Shown here: positions 1 through 6,361 of the stretch, piece by piece
Layout: the number at the start of each line of letters is the position of its first letter
Numbering within the stretch: the stretch's first letter is position 1
Origin: Candidatus Methanophagaceae archaeon
GTDB taxonomy: Archaea > Halobacteriota > Syntropharchaeia > Alkanophagales > Methanospirareceae
NCBI GenBank assembly: GCA_013374505.1
Contig: QENJ01000234.1
Coordinates: 1 to 9,319 of the forward strand
Length of the DNA: 9,319 bases
Direction: 5' to 3'
Translations under genes and position numbers: made by a program
The notes under the pieces: generated by a model
Seen by the model: the letters and a program-made list of their open reading frames with translations, nothing else
The model's database searches: none
What the model was told of the DNA's origin: nothing

Positions 1-89
1 AGACTATCCGTGAGCTTTTCCTCTCTTTTTATTTCCTTTCTTTTTATTCTTTACAACTAAATAGTTATTGTGAAATTTAGGACCTAGCT
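1..89 (+). promoter_or_regulatory. T-rich leader upstream of cbiA
   Basis: No gene is visible in this stretch. Bases about 16-52 are very T-rich on the plus strand, which in archaea could end transcription of a plus-strand gene lying left of the window. Just before the gene there is a short inverted repeat, AACTA-AA-TAGTT (55-66), and a modest Shine-Dalgarno-like AGGA at 79-82, seven bases before the ATG at 90. I could not pick a convincing BRE/TATA pair, so the promoter of the plus-strand gene is inferred from position only. Confidence 0.35.
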
Positions 90-1394
90 ATGAGTTCAGC
101 ATTCGCAGTTGCGGGAACGTACAGTGGAGTAGGCAAGACTTCGGTCACCCTAGGGCTTATCTCCGCTTTCTGTCGTCACGGATTCGATGTCCAGCCGTTC
201 AAGGTGGGTCCGGACTTCATAGACACGAGCTTGCACACTCTCGCTGCCGAGAAACCGTCACGAAACCTCGACACGTTTATGATGCCTGAGTCTGCAGTCG
301 TACATTCATTCAGGAAGAACGCATCGGAAGTGAACGTGGTGGAGGGCGTTATGGGTCTCTTCGACGGTTCTTCCGCAGGAGGTCCGGGGAGCACATCACA
401 TCTTGCAAAACTTCTGGACATCCCAATAGTCCTTGTTGTTGACGCATCTAAGCTAGCTGGTAGCGTTGCTGCTCTGGTTCATGGGTACAAGACCTTTGAC
501 CCCTCGCTTAATCTTGCAGGTGTCATCTTGAACCGAGTAGGTAGCACTCGACATAAGGAACTACTAGAAGAAGCTTTAAGAGGAATTACGCATATATTCG
601 GAGCTATTCCACGGGATGAATCCATGCGAATTCCAGAAAGGCACTTGGGACTTTATATGTCGCATGAAATTGATTGCACACTCCTGAACGGCTTTTCAAA
701 GCTTGTAGAGGCGAATATAGACCTGGATAGTTTGCTTGAAGCAACAGAGCTTGAGATTCCTGATGCCGAGCATAAATCACGTTTACGGGTGGTTGATGGC
801 GTCAAGGTGGGTGTAGCGATGGACGAGGCGTTCTGTTTCTATTATCCCGAGAACTTAGAGGTATTACGTGAGTTCGGAGCAGAAATTGTACCTTTCTCGC
901 CGCTTCGGGACTCTTTACCAGATGCTGATGCTTATTACCTTGGTGGCGGCTACCCGGAGCTTTTTTCAGAACAGCTCGCGGAAAACGCATCTTTACGGGA
1001 GGCGCTTGCGGTGACGATTCAGCGTGGGTCGCCGTTCTATGCAGAATGCGGCGGCTTGCTTTACTGTCTTGAACAACTCGAAGGTAGAGACATGCTCGGC
1101 GTATTCAAAGGTTCCGCAACGCTCACAAAGCGGCTTCAGGCGGTGGGCTATGTCGAAGCGGTCTCAGTAAGGGACTGCTTGCTATTCCGAAAAGGAGAAC
1201 GATTCAGGGGACATGAGTTCCATTACTCTGCAGTCCGTGTTAAGGCGGAATTCGCATATGAACTTCTAAAAGGTGTCGGAATAGCGAACAAGAGGGACGG
1301 ACTCGTCAGAGAAAAAGCTCTCGCTTCTTACACGCACCTTCACGCTTTGGGAAACGAAAAGGCGTTCCTCAGATTCCTTGAAGCTGCGAGATGA
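90..1394 (+). CDS. cbiA: Cobyrinate a,c-diamide synthase (CbiA/CfbB family)
   Basis: This 434-residue protein is a glutamine-dependent amidotransferase that uses ATP to amidate the a and c acetate side chains of cobyrinate. Length and architecture fit the family. The N-terminal dethiobiotin-synthetase-like domain carries a P-loop, GTYSGVGKT, at residues 9-17, then GPDFID (40-45) and VEGVMGLFDG (84-93). The C-terminal class I glutamine amidotransferase domain has YAECGG with the nucleophile Cys320, GHEFHYS at 374-380, and a late His pair in YTHLHAL (414-420). The ATG at 90 has an AGGA seven bases upstream, and the P-loop begins right after it as usual. The gene converges on the minus-strand cbi operon, with 33 bases between the two stops. 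The paralogue CfbB, which amidates Ni-sirohydrochlorin for coenzyme F430, has the same architecture. Cobalamin context favours CbiA, but the gene is not inside the operon, so CfbB remains possible. Confidence 0.85.
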   Translation: MSSAFAVAGTYSGVGKTSVTLGLISAFCRHGFDVQPFKVGPDFIDTSLHTLAAEKPSRNLDTFMMPESAVVHSFRKNASEVNVVEGVMGLFDGSSAGGPGSTSHLAKLLDIPIVLVVDASKLAGSVAALVHGYKTFDPSLNLAGVILNRVGSTRHKELLEEALRGITHIFGAIPRDESMRIPERHLGLYMSHEIDCTLLNGFSKLVEANIDLDSLLEATELEIPDAEHKSRLRVVDGVKVGVAMDEAFCFYYPENLEVLREFGAEIVPFSPLRDSLPDADAYYLGGGYPELFSEQLAENASLREALAVTIQRGSPFYAECGGLLYCLEQLEGRDMLGVFKGSATLTKRLQAVGYVEAVSVRDCLLFRKGERFRGHEFHYSAVRVKAEFAYELLKGVGIANKRDGLVREKALASYTHLHALGNEKAFLRFLEAAR

Positions 1395-1433
1395 AATCAG
1401 TAAAACGAATGAAAAATGTTTGACTGCTCAGTC
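1395..1433 (-). terminator. Possible terminator at the end of the cbi operon
   Basis: This is the gap between the convergent cbiA and cbiD stops. Read on the minus strand, a small inverted repeat GACTG-AG-CAGTC (1433-1422) overlaps the cbiD stop codon and is followed by AAACATTTTTC and a second T-rich stretch. Archaeal transcription often ends at oligo-T tracts, so this is a plausible end for the operon. The stem is short with a tiny loop, so the T-rich tract is the stronger part of the evidence. Confidence 0.3.
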
Positions 1434-2492
1434 TTCATCTGAGATAAATGCCCCTAAGGTATCGCTACTGTTATCAAATACATAAACATCAGCACCTGTT
1501 TTTCGTGCTAAATCCGCTGCAAGAGTCTGGAAGAACGACTTCAAACGCTCTTCGTCTGCTACCTTCAGCCGTTCAACGAGCTCGGCAACGGTGCTGAATT
1601 CAAGATCTAAATGGTCATGTGCATCAATCTTCAATAGATCGCAAATCTTTGCCGGCATCGCAAATATCACTTTCTTCTTCGCTTTCGATTTCTCTATCGC
1701 ATAGCATACGAAATTACCCGCAACGACAATATTATCCACAGGAATATCCAGCTTCTCTACCGCTATTCGCTTGCTCTTCTCGCCAGTGCTAACGCCTAAG
1801 AACTTCTTTTTACCGCTTACGAGTGCGTCTATAACATGCTTATAACCGTCTTTGGTATATGGCTCAATGAATCCCGTAGCACCGAATATCGGTATACCGC
1901 CTTCTATGCCCAGCATCGGAAGAACTGTGTCCTTCGCTATCTCTTCGCCTTCGGGCACGAAAATCTCTATTTCTACACCACCTGTGATAACTTCCTTCAC
2001 GTTCGTTTCTATGTCCATCAAAATGTGTGGGTATATATCGGGCGCACCAACTTTACCAAGCCCCGATTTTTTTATTATTCCTATTCCTTTGCCTGCTCTT
2101 ATAGCGAATACCGGGAACAGTCGCGCCTTTGCACAGATAAGCAAGCCACTAAACGTATCGCCCTTATAATCGCCGGAATCCACACGAACACATGCAGAAC
2201 ACTCTTTCGCATCCGCAGTTTCCACATCCAGCGTCACTTCAATGCCCGCCGAAGTAGTAATTTCCACCTTCTTCGCTTCTTTTCCTGCAAACAGAAGTGC
2301 AGCAGCTTTCGAAGCCGCAGTGGCACATGTACCCGTTGTATAACCGCGTTTGAGGATTTTACCGTCTTCGAGCAGAACCACTCTTCCACACTTTATCTCT
2401 CCTATCAAAGCGTCATAGCGGATACCATTTATCTTCGCGGCGGTTTTTATGAGCGTCTCCGGGTATTCGCGTCCAGATATAGGGTCTCTCAT
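1428..2492 (-). CDS. cbiD: Cobalt-precorrin-5B (C1)-methyltransferase CbiD
   Basis: This 354-residue protein is the C1 methyltransferase of the anaerobic cobalamin route. It uses S-adenosylmethionine to methylate C1 of cobalt-precorrin-5B in the cytoplasm. The family signature RGYTTGTCATAASKAA is at residues 49-64. It is followed by SGDYKGDTFSG (106-116, the usual DPDVT region in a diverged form), GKGIGIIKKSGL (134-145), and GGIPIFGATGFIEPY (198-212), which matches the conserved GISILGTTG block. About 48 residues precede the signature, a longer N-terminus than in many bacterial CbiD proteins. The start is nevertheless well supported: the ATG directly abuts the stop of the upstream cbiH-cbiC gene (TAAATG) and has GAGGTGG about nine bases upstream. 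It is the last gene of the minus-strand operon seen here. Confidence 0.93.
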   Translation of the reverse strand: MRDPISGREYPETLIKTAAKINGIRYDALIGEIKCGRVVLLEDGKILKRGYTTGTCATAASKAAALLFAGKEAKKVEITTSAGIEVTLDVETADAKECSACVRVDSGDYKGDTFSGLLICAKARLFPVFAIRAGKGIGIIKKSGLGKVGAPDIYPHILMDIETNVKEVITGGVEIEIFVPEGEEIAKDTVLPMLGIEGGIPIFGATGFIEPYTKDGYKHVIDALVSGKKKFLGVSTGEKSKRIAVEKLDIPVDNIVVAGNFVCYAIEKSKAKKKVIFAMPAKICDLLKIDAHDHLDLEFSTVAELVERLKVADEERLKSFFQTLAADLARKTGADVYVFDNSSDTLGAFISDED

Positions 2493-3893
2493 TTAGTTTC
2501 CACCTCGCTCTTCTTCCATACACAATTCGATGATCGCGTTAATAATTGCCACTGCGGACGGAGTGCCACCTCTTGGGCCTCTTATCACAATGCAAGGAAT
2601 ACCCGTGGACAATACATCCTCCTTCACATCTGCGGCATTGACAAAACCTACCGGCGTGGCGATAATGAGTGCAGGCTTTATACCTTCTTCAAGCAGTGCA
2701 GAAAGCTCCAGGCATGTTGAAGGTGCGTTCCCAATAACCACGATGTTATCGCGTATGAGCTCTTTTGCGATGCGGAATCCTGCGGCAGTCCTTGTAAGAT
2801 TCTCTTTTACTGCAATTTCCCGTGTTTTTGGGTTATTCACAAAGCACTTCACCTTCTCCTTGTATCTTTTGCTGATACCCGCTTTTACCATTTCAATGTC
2901 TGTAATGATTGTTTTGCCATCTTGTATGCCTTGTATCCCCTTTTCAATGGGGTTATGTTTGAACACAATCAAGTCCATAAAAGAGGGGTCGGCATTAGCA
3001 AAGACTACCCTGCCCGCAACTCGGCGTTCATACTCGCTAAGCGGATATTTCGATACGATTTCCGCTACGATTGCCTTGCTCTGCTCCCACACCCTGGCTC
3101 CTGCTGCTACAGAATCGCCTCTTTCGTGACTTTGGTTGACTGTCTCTTCCACTCGAACATAATCGTATTTATTTTCATAGCCTCTCCGTGTAACCATTCG
3201 CCCGCCAATGTTTTTTGTGCCCGAGCAGCCGATAATAATGGTCGTTGACATGTCTATTTGATGATAGAAGTCGGGTAAATCGGACAATGTAGTAATCTCA
3301 CTGTAATATCCTACTCTTTCCGCGTTTTTTACTAGGCCTACTAGCGTTTTGCCGTCACGGAACCGCATGAAAATCTCGTATGCTTTCTCCAGTTGTGTCG
3401 TTCTGGTTTTGCTTTTTGGATTGTATATCGCAACTGCGATGCCCATCATAGCTAAACCTTCCAGCCGCTTTTCTATCTCGGGCCAGGGCACTAATAAATC
3501 ACTCAAACTGACAACTGCGAAATCATTTGAGAGTGGCGCACCAAGTAATGCGGCTGCGGCAGATGCTGCTGTTATGCCTGGCACTATTTCCACGTCTATG
3601 TCGGAATCGCCAATTACTTCTAGTATCAGCCCTGCCATACCATAGATGCCGGGATCGCCTCCTGATACAATGACAACGTTTTTTCGGTTTCCCCACACGA
3701 CTGCTTTCTTTGCTCGCTCAACTTCCGTCCCCATCTTGCCTATTATCACTTCGGAACTCGTCGGTATGATCTTCTTTATTAGCTCTATGTATCGCTCATT
3801 GCCCATAATTACGTCAGCACTGGAAATCCGCGTTCGCGCCCGTTCGGTAAGCAAATCCAAAGATCCTGGTCCTATTCCTACTACAGATAGCAT
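2493..3893 (-). CDS. cbiHC: Fused CbiH (C17-methyltransferase) and CbiC (precorrin-8 methylmutase)
   Basis: This 466-residue protein is a fusion of two pathway enzymes. Residues 1 to about 240 are CbiH, the tetrapyrrole methyltransferase that methylates C17 and contracts the ring. It shows GIGPGSLDLLT (6-16), SGGDPGIYGMAG (77-88), VPGITAASAAAALLGAPL (104-121), SDLLVPWPEIEKRL (131-144) and YNPKSKTRT (157-165). Residues about 260-466 are CbiC, which moves a methyl group from C11 to C12. It shows TDIEMVKAGISKR (331-343), LTRTAAG (366-372), GNAPS (388-392) and ATPVGFVNAADVKE (412-425). Where CbiC/CobH proteins have IHxT/A with the proton-donating His (CobH His43), this protein reads VVFANAD, so Phe298 replaces His. 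The ATG has GAGGT about six bases upstream. The stop abuts cbiD. A 190-base gap with an inverted-repeat element separates it from the upstream cbiG genes. Domain calls are secure; methylmutase activity is uncertain. Confidence 0.92.
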   Translation of the reverse strand: MLSVVGIGPGSLDLLTERARTRISSADVIMGNERYIELIKKIIPTSSEVIIGKMGTEVERAKKAVVWGNRKNVVIVSGGDPGIYGMAGLILEVIGDSDIDVEIVPGITAASAAAALLGAPLSNDFAVVSLSDLLVPWPEIEKRLEGLAMMGIAVAIYNPKSKTRTTQLEKAYEIFMRFRDGKTLVGLVKNAERVGYYSEITTLSDLPDFYHQIDMSTTIIIGCSGTKNIGGRMVTRRGYENKYDYVRVEETVNQSHERGDSVAAGARVWEQSKAIVAEIVSKYPLSEYERRVAGRVVFANADPSFMDLIVFKHNPIEKGIQGIQDGKTIITDIEMVKAGISKRYKEKVKCFVNNPKTREIAVKENLTRTAAGFRIAKELIRDNIVVIGNAPSTCLELSALLEEGIKPALIIATPVGFVNAADVKEDVLSTGIPCIVIRGPRGGTPSAVAIINAIIELCMEEERGGN

Positions 3894-3930
3894 GTTCTAC
3901 CTCTAAAACTATGTTTCTAATCGGATAAAA

Positions 3931-4068
3931 AACCACGAGATTTCATGAGACACTTTTTCTTTTTGCAAAAGAAAACCTGTACTAAAAGAAAAACAAAAAT
4001 AACGCTTTTAGTCAAGGTTTTTACCGAAGGTAAAAAAGATTTGTGGAAATCTGTGTAATCTTGTGGTT
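3931..4068. repeat. MITE-like element 1 with AACCAC terminal inverted repeats
   Basis: The left end (3931-3953, plus strand) begins AACCACGAGATTTCATGAGA. The right end, read on the minus strand from 4068, begins AACCACAAGATTACACAGAT. The two ends point inward, and both match the ends of element 2 at 5585-5676. The 138-base unit has no coding capacity and an A/T-rich interior with further hairpins. I see no clear target-site duplication flanking it. It looks like a small non-autonomous or RNA-structured dispersed repeat; the family could not be named from the sequence alone. Confidence 0.6.
3983..4004 (-). terminator. Possible T-rich internal terminator
   Basis: Read on the operon strand, this reads TTATTTTTGTTTTTCTTTT. 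It lies about 80 bases past the stop of the second cbiG gene, between the arms of the ACTAAAAG/CTTTTAGT inverted repeat. Oligo-T tracts can end or weaken archaeal transcription, so expression of cbiH-cbiC and cbiD could drop here. This is inferred from composition only. Confidence 0.25.
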
Positions 4069-4083
4069 GACTATACAAAGGGT

Positions 4084-4467
4084 TTAAAATACCACCGCCA
4101 GTGTTATCTTCCTATCAAACGATTTCCGCTTTACAAATTCGCACTTGGTATTATTCCGAGTTGCGCCCAGGATGGCACATGGTTCAGCAACGCCTTTTAG
4201 GTTAAACGCATCCATTGCTGCGCTTTTTGACTGCACATTCACACTGTTTATCTCGTCTCGTGAAAATAAAAGTAGGGGTATGCCGAACTTAGCAGAAACT
4301 TCTCGTAACGACCCGGTGTTTTTGAAGTCCACGGTGCATAAACCATTGACTTCTTTCTGGTTTATCCCTAACTCTTTTAAGAACAGAAGAATTACAGTCT
4401 CTATCTCTTCTGCCTCAACGTTTCTATGGAATCCAATTCCGATGTATGCGTCTCTATTCATCGTCAT
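4084..4467 (-). CDS. cbiG: CbiG C-terminal domain protein (split CbiG, part 2)
   Basis: This 127-residue protein matches the C-terminal domain of CbiG, which with the N-terminal part opens the delta-lactone of cobalt-precorrin-5A and releases the C2 fragment as acetaldehyde. The start of the domain is visible as YIGIGFHRNVEAEEIE (8-23), followed by FGIPLLLFSRDEIN (61-74), GVAEPCAIL (92-100) and a terminal KRKSFDRKITLAVVF-type strand (113-127). In most organisms CbiG is one chain of roughly 300-350 residues. Here the N-terminal part is encoded by the gene immediately upstream in a different frame, overlapping by 14 bases. An in-frame Met3 (start at 4461, 8-base overlap) is an alternative start. 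No clear Shine-Dalgarno precedes either ATG, so translation probably depends on coupling to the upstream gene. Confidence 0.88.
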   Translation of the reverse strand: MTMNRDAYIGIGFHRNVEAEEIETVILLFLKELGINQKEVNGLCTVDFKNTGSLREVSAKFGIPLLLFSRDEINSVNVQSKSAAMDAFNLKGVAEPCAILGATRNNTKCEFVKRKSFDRKITLAVVF

Positions 4468-4849
4468 GAAAAGTTGTTATCACTACTTGTGCCGAAATCA
4501 CATCTGCAATAAGCGTTGCAAATTCGTTCGCACCTCTATGCCCGTTCAACACAGGAATAACATATCTGCCGTTCTCCTCTATACAGACCACCCAAGGGTC
4601 TACGGTCTTTTTCGTCGGCTCTATCGCCCGCACAAGAATACCCATAGGCAGAATAGCAACAATGTCCTCTTTCGCTCTGAAACGTTCCCTTATCGCACTG
4701 TAAACGCTTTTCACATTCTCATCTGCGCTATTGCAAGAGAGATTTTCTGAGCATACCAGTTCGGAATCAAACCCGCTCTCTAACAGCATTTTATTCACCG
4801 TTTCGGCAATTGAAACCGATTTCTGTGCCAGCACAAAAATGGCGATCAT
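4454..4849 (-). CDS. cbiG: CbiG N-terminal domain protein (split CbiG, part 1)
   Basis: This 131-residue protein matches the N-terminal domain of CbiG. Recognisable blocks are LPMGILVRAIEP (67-78), DPWVVCIEENGRYVIPVLNGHRG (84-106 region, equivalent to the family's DPAVVV...VISLLSGHxGGAN), ANEFATLIADVI (107-118) and VVITT (122-126). The chain ends just where this domain normally gives way to the middle domain. The C-terminal domain follows in a separate, overlapping gene, and nothing corresponding to the middle domain is seen in either one. Its ATG overlaps the cbiF stop as ATGA, and a GGGGGT lies about nine bases upstream, so the start is well supported. The two products presumably act as a complex; that is inference. 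Confidence 0.88.
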   Translation of the reverse strand: MIAIFVLAQKSVSIAETVNKMLLESGFDSELVCSENLSCNSADENVKSVYSAIRERFRAKEDIVAILPMGILVRAIEPTKKTVDPWVVCIEENGRYVIPVLNGHRGANEFATLIADVISAQVVITTFHDDE

Positions 4850-5580
4850 GACTCGCTACCCCCATAAAGTTTAGAGACACCTGACTTTTCAAGCACGTCA
4901 CCCACGATTATCACTGATTGACTCTTGATGCCCGCGGTCTTTACCTTCTCTGCAATATCATCTAAAGTGCCCCTTATTATCCGCTCTTCGGTCCATGACG
5001 CTTTATGAACCACTGCCACGGGCGTATCCCGAGGATAACCAACCCGCAGTTCCGAAACGACCTCGTCAATGATATGCACGCCGAGAAAAATTACCATTGT
5101 CGCACCATGCTTAGACAGTTCCGCTATGCTTTCCTCTGCGGGCTTGCCGGTCTTCCCAAACGGCTTCGTAATTATCAGCGTTTGCGATACACCAGGTGAC
5201 GTGAGCTCCCGTTTTAACGATGCCGACGCGGCTGAGAACGCAGTAACGCCCGGAACAAGTTCAAAGTCAATGTCCATAGACGAGAGGAAAGCCATCTGTT
5301 CCAGAATAGCGGAATAGAAGCTCAAGTCGCCTGTATGGAGCCGCACTACTCGTTTTCCCGCTTTCGCAAACTCCGCGTATAGTGCAAACAAATCTTCCCT
5401 CGTCTTTCCATAACTGTCTATCACTATCGCATCGCTCCTCGCATATTTCAAAATCTCTTTCGGGACGAGCGAACCCGCATATAATACCACGTCCGCACTT
5501 TCTAGTTCTCGCTTGCCTCTCAAGGTGAGCAGTTCCGGGTCGCCCGGTCCCGCACCTACAAATACTACTTTCGTTTTCAT
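4846..5580 (-). CDS. cbiF: Cobalt-precorrin-4 C11-methyltransferase CbiF
   Basis: This 244-residue protein is the S-adenosylmethionine-dependent methyltransferase that acts at C11 of cobalt-precorrin-4. Length and motifs are typical: VGAGPGDPELLTLRG (8-22), YAGSLV (35-40), RLHTGDLSFYSAI (80-92) and VPGVTAFSAASASLKRELT (109-127), with VSQTLIITK (131-139). The SLV and RLHTGD blocks separate it from the related CbiL and CbiH. The start at 5580 lies only four bases from the inverted repeat at 5585-5676. The only Shine-Dalgarno-like bases (TGTGGT) belong to that repeat, so translation initiation may be unusual. The end overlaps the first cbiG gene by four bases. Confidence 0.94.
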   Translation of the reverse strand: MKTKVVFVGAGPGDPELLTLRGKRELESADVVLYAGSLVPKEILKYARSDAIVIDSYGKTREDLFALYAEFAKAGKRVVRLHTGDLSFYSAILEQMAFLSSMDIDFELVPGVTAFSAASASLKRELTSPGVSQTLIITKPFGKTGKPAEESIAELSKHGATMVIFLGVHIIDEVVSELRVGYPRDTPVAVVHKASWTEERIIRGTLDDIAEKVKTAGIKSQSVIIVGDVLEKSGVSKLYGGSES

Positions 5581-5584
5581 AATT

Positions 5585-5676
5585 AACCACAGATTACACA
5601 GATTGTCACAAGATTCTTCTTTTCACCTCCAAACTCTTCGTACCCTTCTGTGTTAATCTCGTGTAATCTCGTGGTT
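5585..5676. repeat. MITE-like element 2 with AACCAC terminal inverted repeats
   Basis: The left arm (plus strand from 5585) begins AACCACAGATTACACAGATT. The right arm (minus strand from 5676) begins AACCACGAGATTACACGAGA. Read as RNA on the operon strand, the arms pair over 20 base pairs (6 + 9 + 5) interrupted only by two single bulged G residues, around a loop of about 50 bases. The same ends occur at 3931-4068. The element spans the last residues and stop codon of cbiL and ends four bases before the cbiF start codon, so it lies in coding as well as intergenic DNA. Confidence 0.7.
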
Positions 5677-6361
5677 CCGTACCTATACCCTTCTTTACGA
5701 TAAGTGTGGAGAGGTAATGACTTGGCTCTTCTATCTCACTAACTTTTCCTGATAATAATTCTTGGTCTTCAAACCCGACCTTAACACATAAGATGGCTTT
5801 TTCATTGCCCAACATATCCTCGATTTTATCCAGATCCTTTGGTTTGAGGAATATCAAAGAATCTGAGCTCTCTATTACTCGCATTGCGTTTTTTGCTTTT
5901 ACGTCCGGAATAATAGAAACAATCTCCGTTCCTTCCACCAGGGGGATCTGAGCTGTAGAGGTGCATGCTGAGAAGGAGGTCACACCGGGAATTACTTCTA
6001 CTTCCTCTACCAGGTCGTTGAAAACCTCTAAGAATCGGTAGAATGTGGAATACATGCTCGGATCGCCCAGGGTGATGAATGCGGCAGTTTCACAGCTATT
6101 TCCTTTTGCCAGCACCTCTTCTCGCGCCTTTTTCCAATACTGTTTTAGCGTGTCTCTGTCTTTCGTCATCGGGAATACCGGTTCAACCACAATACAATCC
6201 CGCTCTTTTATTACTTTTTCAACAGTCTGGAGCGCTCGACTCCGTTTATCCTCGCTCGACCTCGGAGCTACTATCATATCCACTTCCTTTAGTATCTTAT
6301 ATGCTTTCAATGTGAGCAGTTCTGGATCGCCCGGTCTCACACCTATTCCATATAGTTTCAT
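5606..6361 (-). CDS. cbiL: Cobalt-precorrin-2 C20-methyltransferase CbiL
   Basis: This 251-residue protein methylates C20 of cobalt-precorrin-2, the first methylation after cobalt insertion. Family motifs are RPGDPELLTLKA (9-20), AFITLGDPSMYSTFYRF (94-110), VIPGVTSFSACTS (123-135) and YLSTLIVKK (216-224). Two things are odd. The glycine-rich opening reads GIGVRPGDP, with Arg9 where most members have Gly. Also, residues from about 227 to the end (EPRDYTRLTQKG and beyond) follow the usual final strand and are encoded by the inverted-repeat element, which also supplies the TGA stop; the original C-terminus may have been replaced. The start overlaps the cbiT stop as ATGA, with GGAGC about seven bases upstream. 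Confidence 0.93.
   Translation of the reverse strand: MKLYGIGVRPGDPELLTLKAYKILKEVDMIVAPRSSEDKRSRALQTVEKVIKERDCIVVEPVFPMTKDRDTLKQYWKKAREEVLAKGNSCETAAFITLGDPSMYSTFYRFLEVFNDLVEEVEVIPGVTSFSACTSTAQIPLVEGTEIVSIIPDVKAKNAMRVIESSDSLIFLKPKDLDKIEDMLGNEKAILCVKVGFEDQELLSGKVSEIEEPSHYLSTLIVKKGIGTEPRDYTRLTQKGTKSLEVKRRIL

Larger units (their letters stand above)
3894..4083. other. 190-base noncoding gap filled by an inverted-repeat element
   Basis: This is the largest gap within the operon. It is A/T-rich and holds no credible reading frame. It contains the AACCAC-ended element at 3931-4068 plus three nested inverted repeats: TTTTTACC-GAA-GGTAAAAA (4018-4036), ACTAAAAG/CTTTTAGT (3981-3988 and 4005-4012, extended outward by AAAACCT/AGGTTTT), and TTTTGCAAAA (3961-3970). 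Read on the operon strand, it also has several T-rich runs. The cbiH-cbiC gene downstream has its own GAGGT ribosome binding site in 3894-3906. Confidence 0.6.

Noticed and set aside
1395..1427. A small gene in the cbiA-cbiD gap
   Set aside because: Only 33 bases separate the convergent stops, too short for a gene.
1836..2720. A 294-codon open frame on the plus strand opposite cbiD and the end of cbiH-cbiC
   Set aside because: It spans the junction of two solid genes on the other strand, is rich in Cys, Arg, His and Tyr, and resembles no protein family; it is a shadow frame.
3894..4083. Cobalamin riboswitch in the largest gap
   Set aside because: No B12-box-like conserved bases are visible; the structure is explained by the inverted-repeat element, and such riboswitches are rare in archaea.
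4145..4750. A 201-codon open frame on the plus strand across both cbiG genes
   Set aside because: Both cbiG domains on the minus strand are clearly recognisable, and this frame has no motif or ribosome binding site.
3931..5676. CRISPR array or insertion sequence
   Set aside because: The repeats are paired and inverted rather than direct and regularly spaced, and no transposase or cas gene is present.
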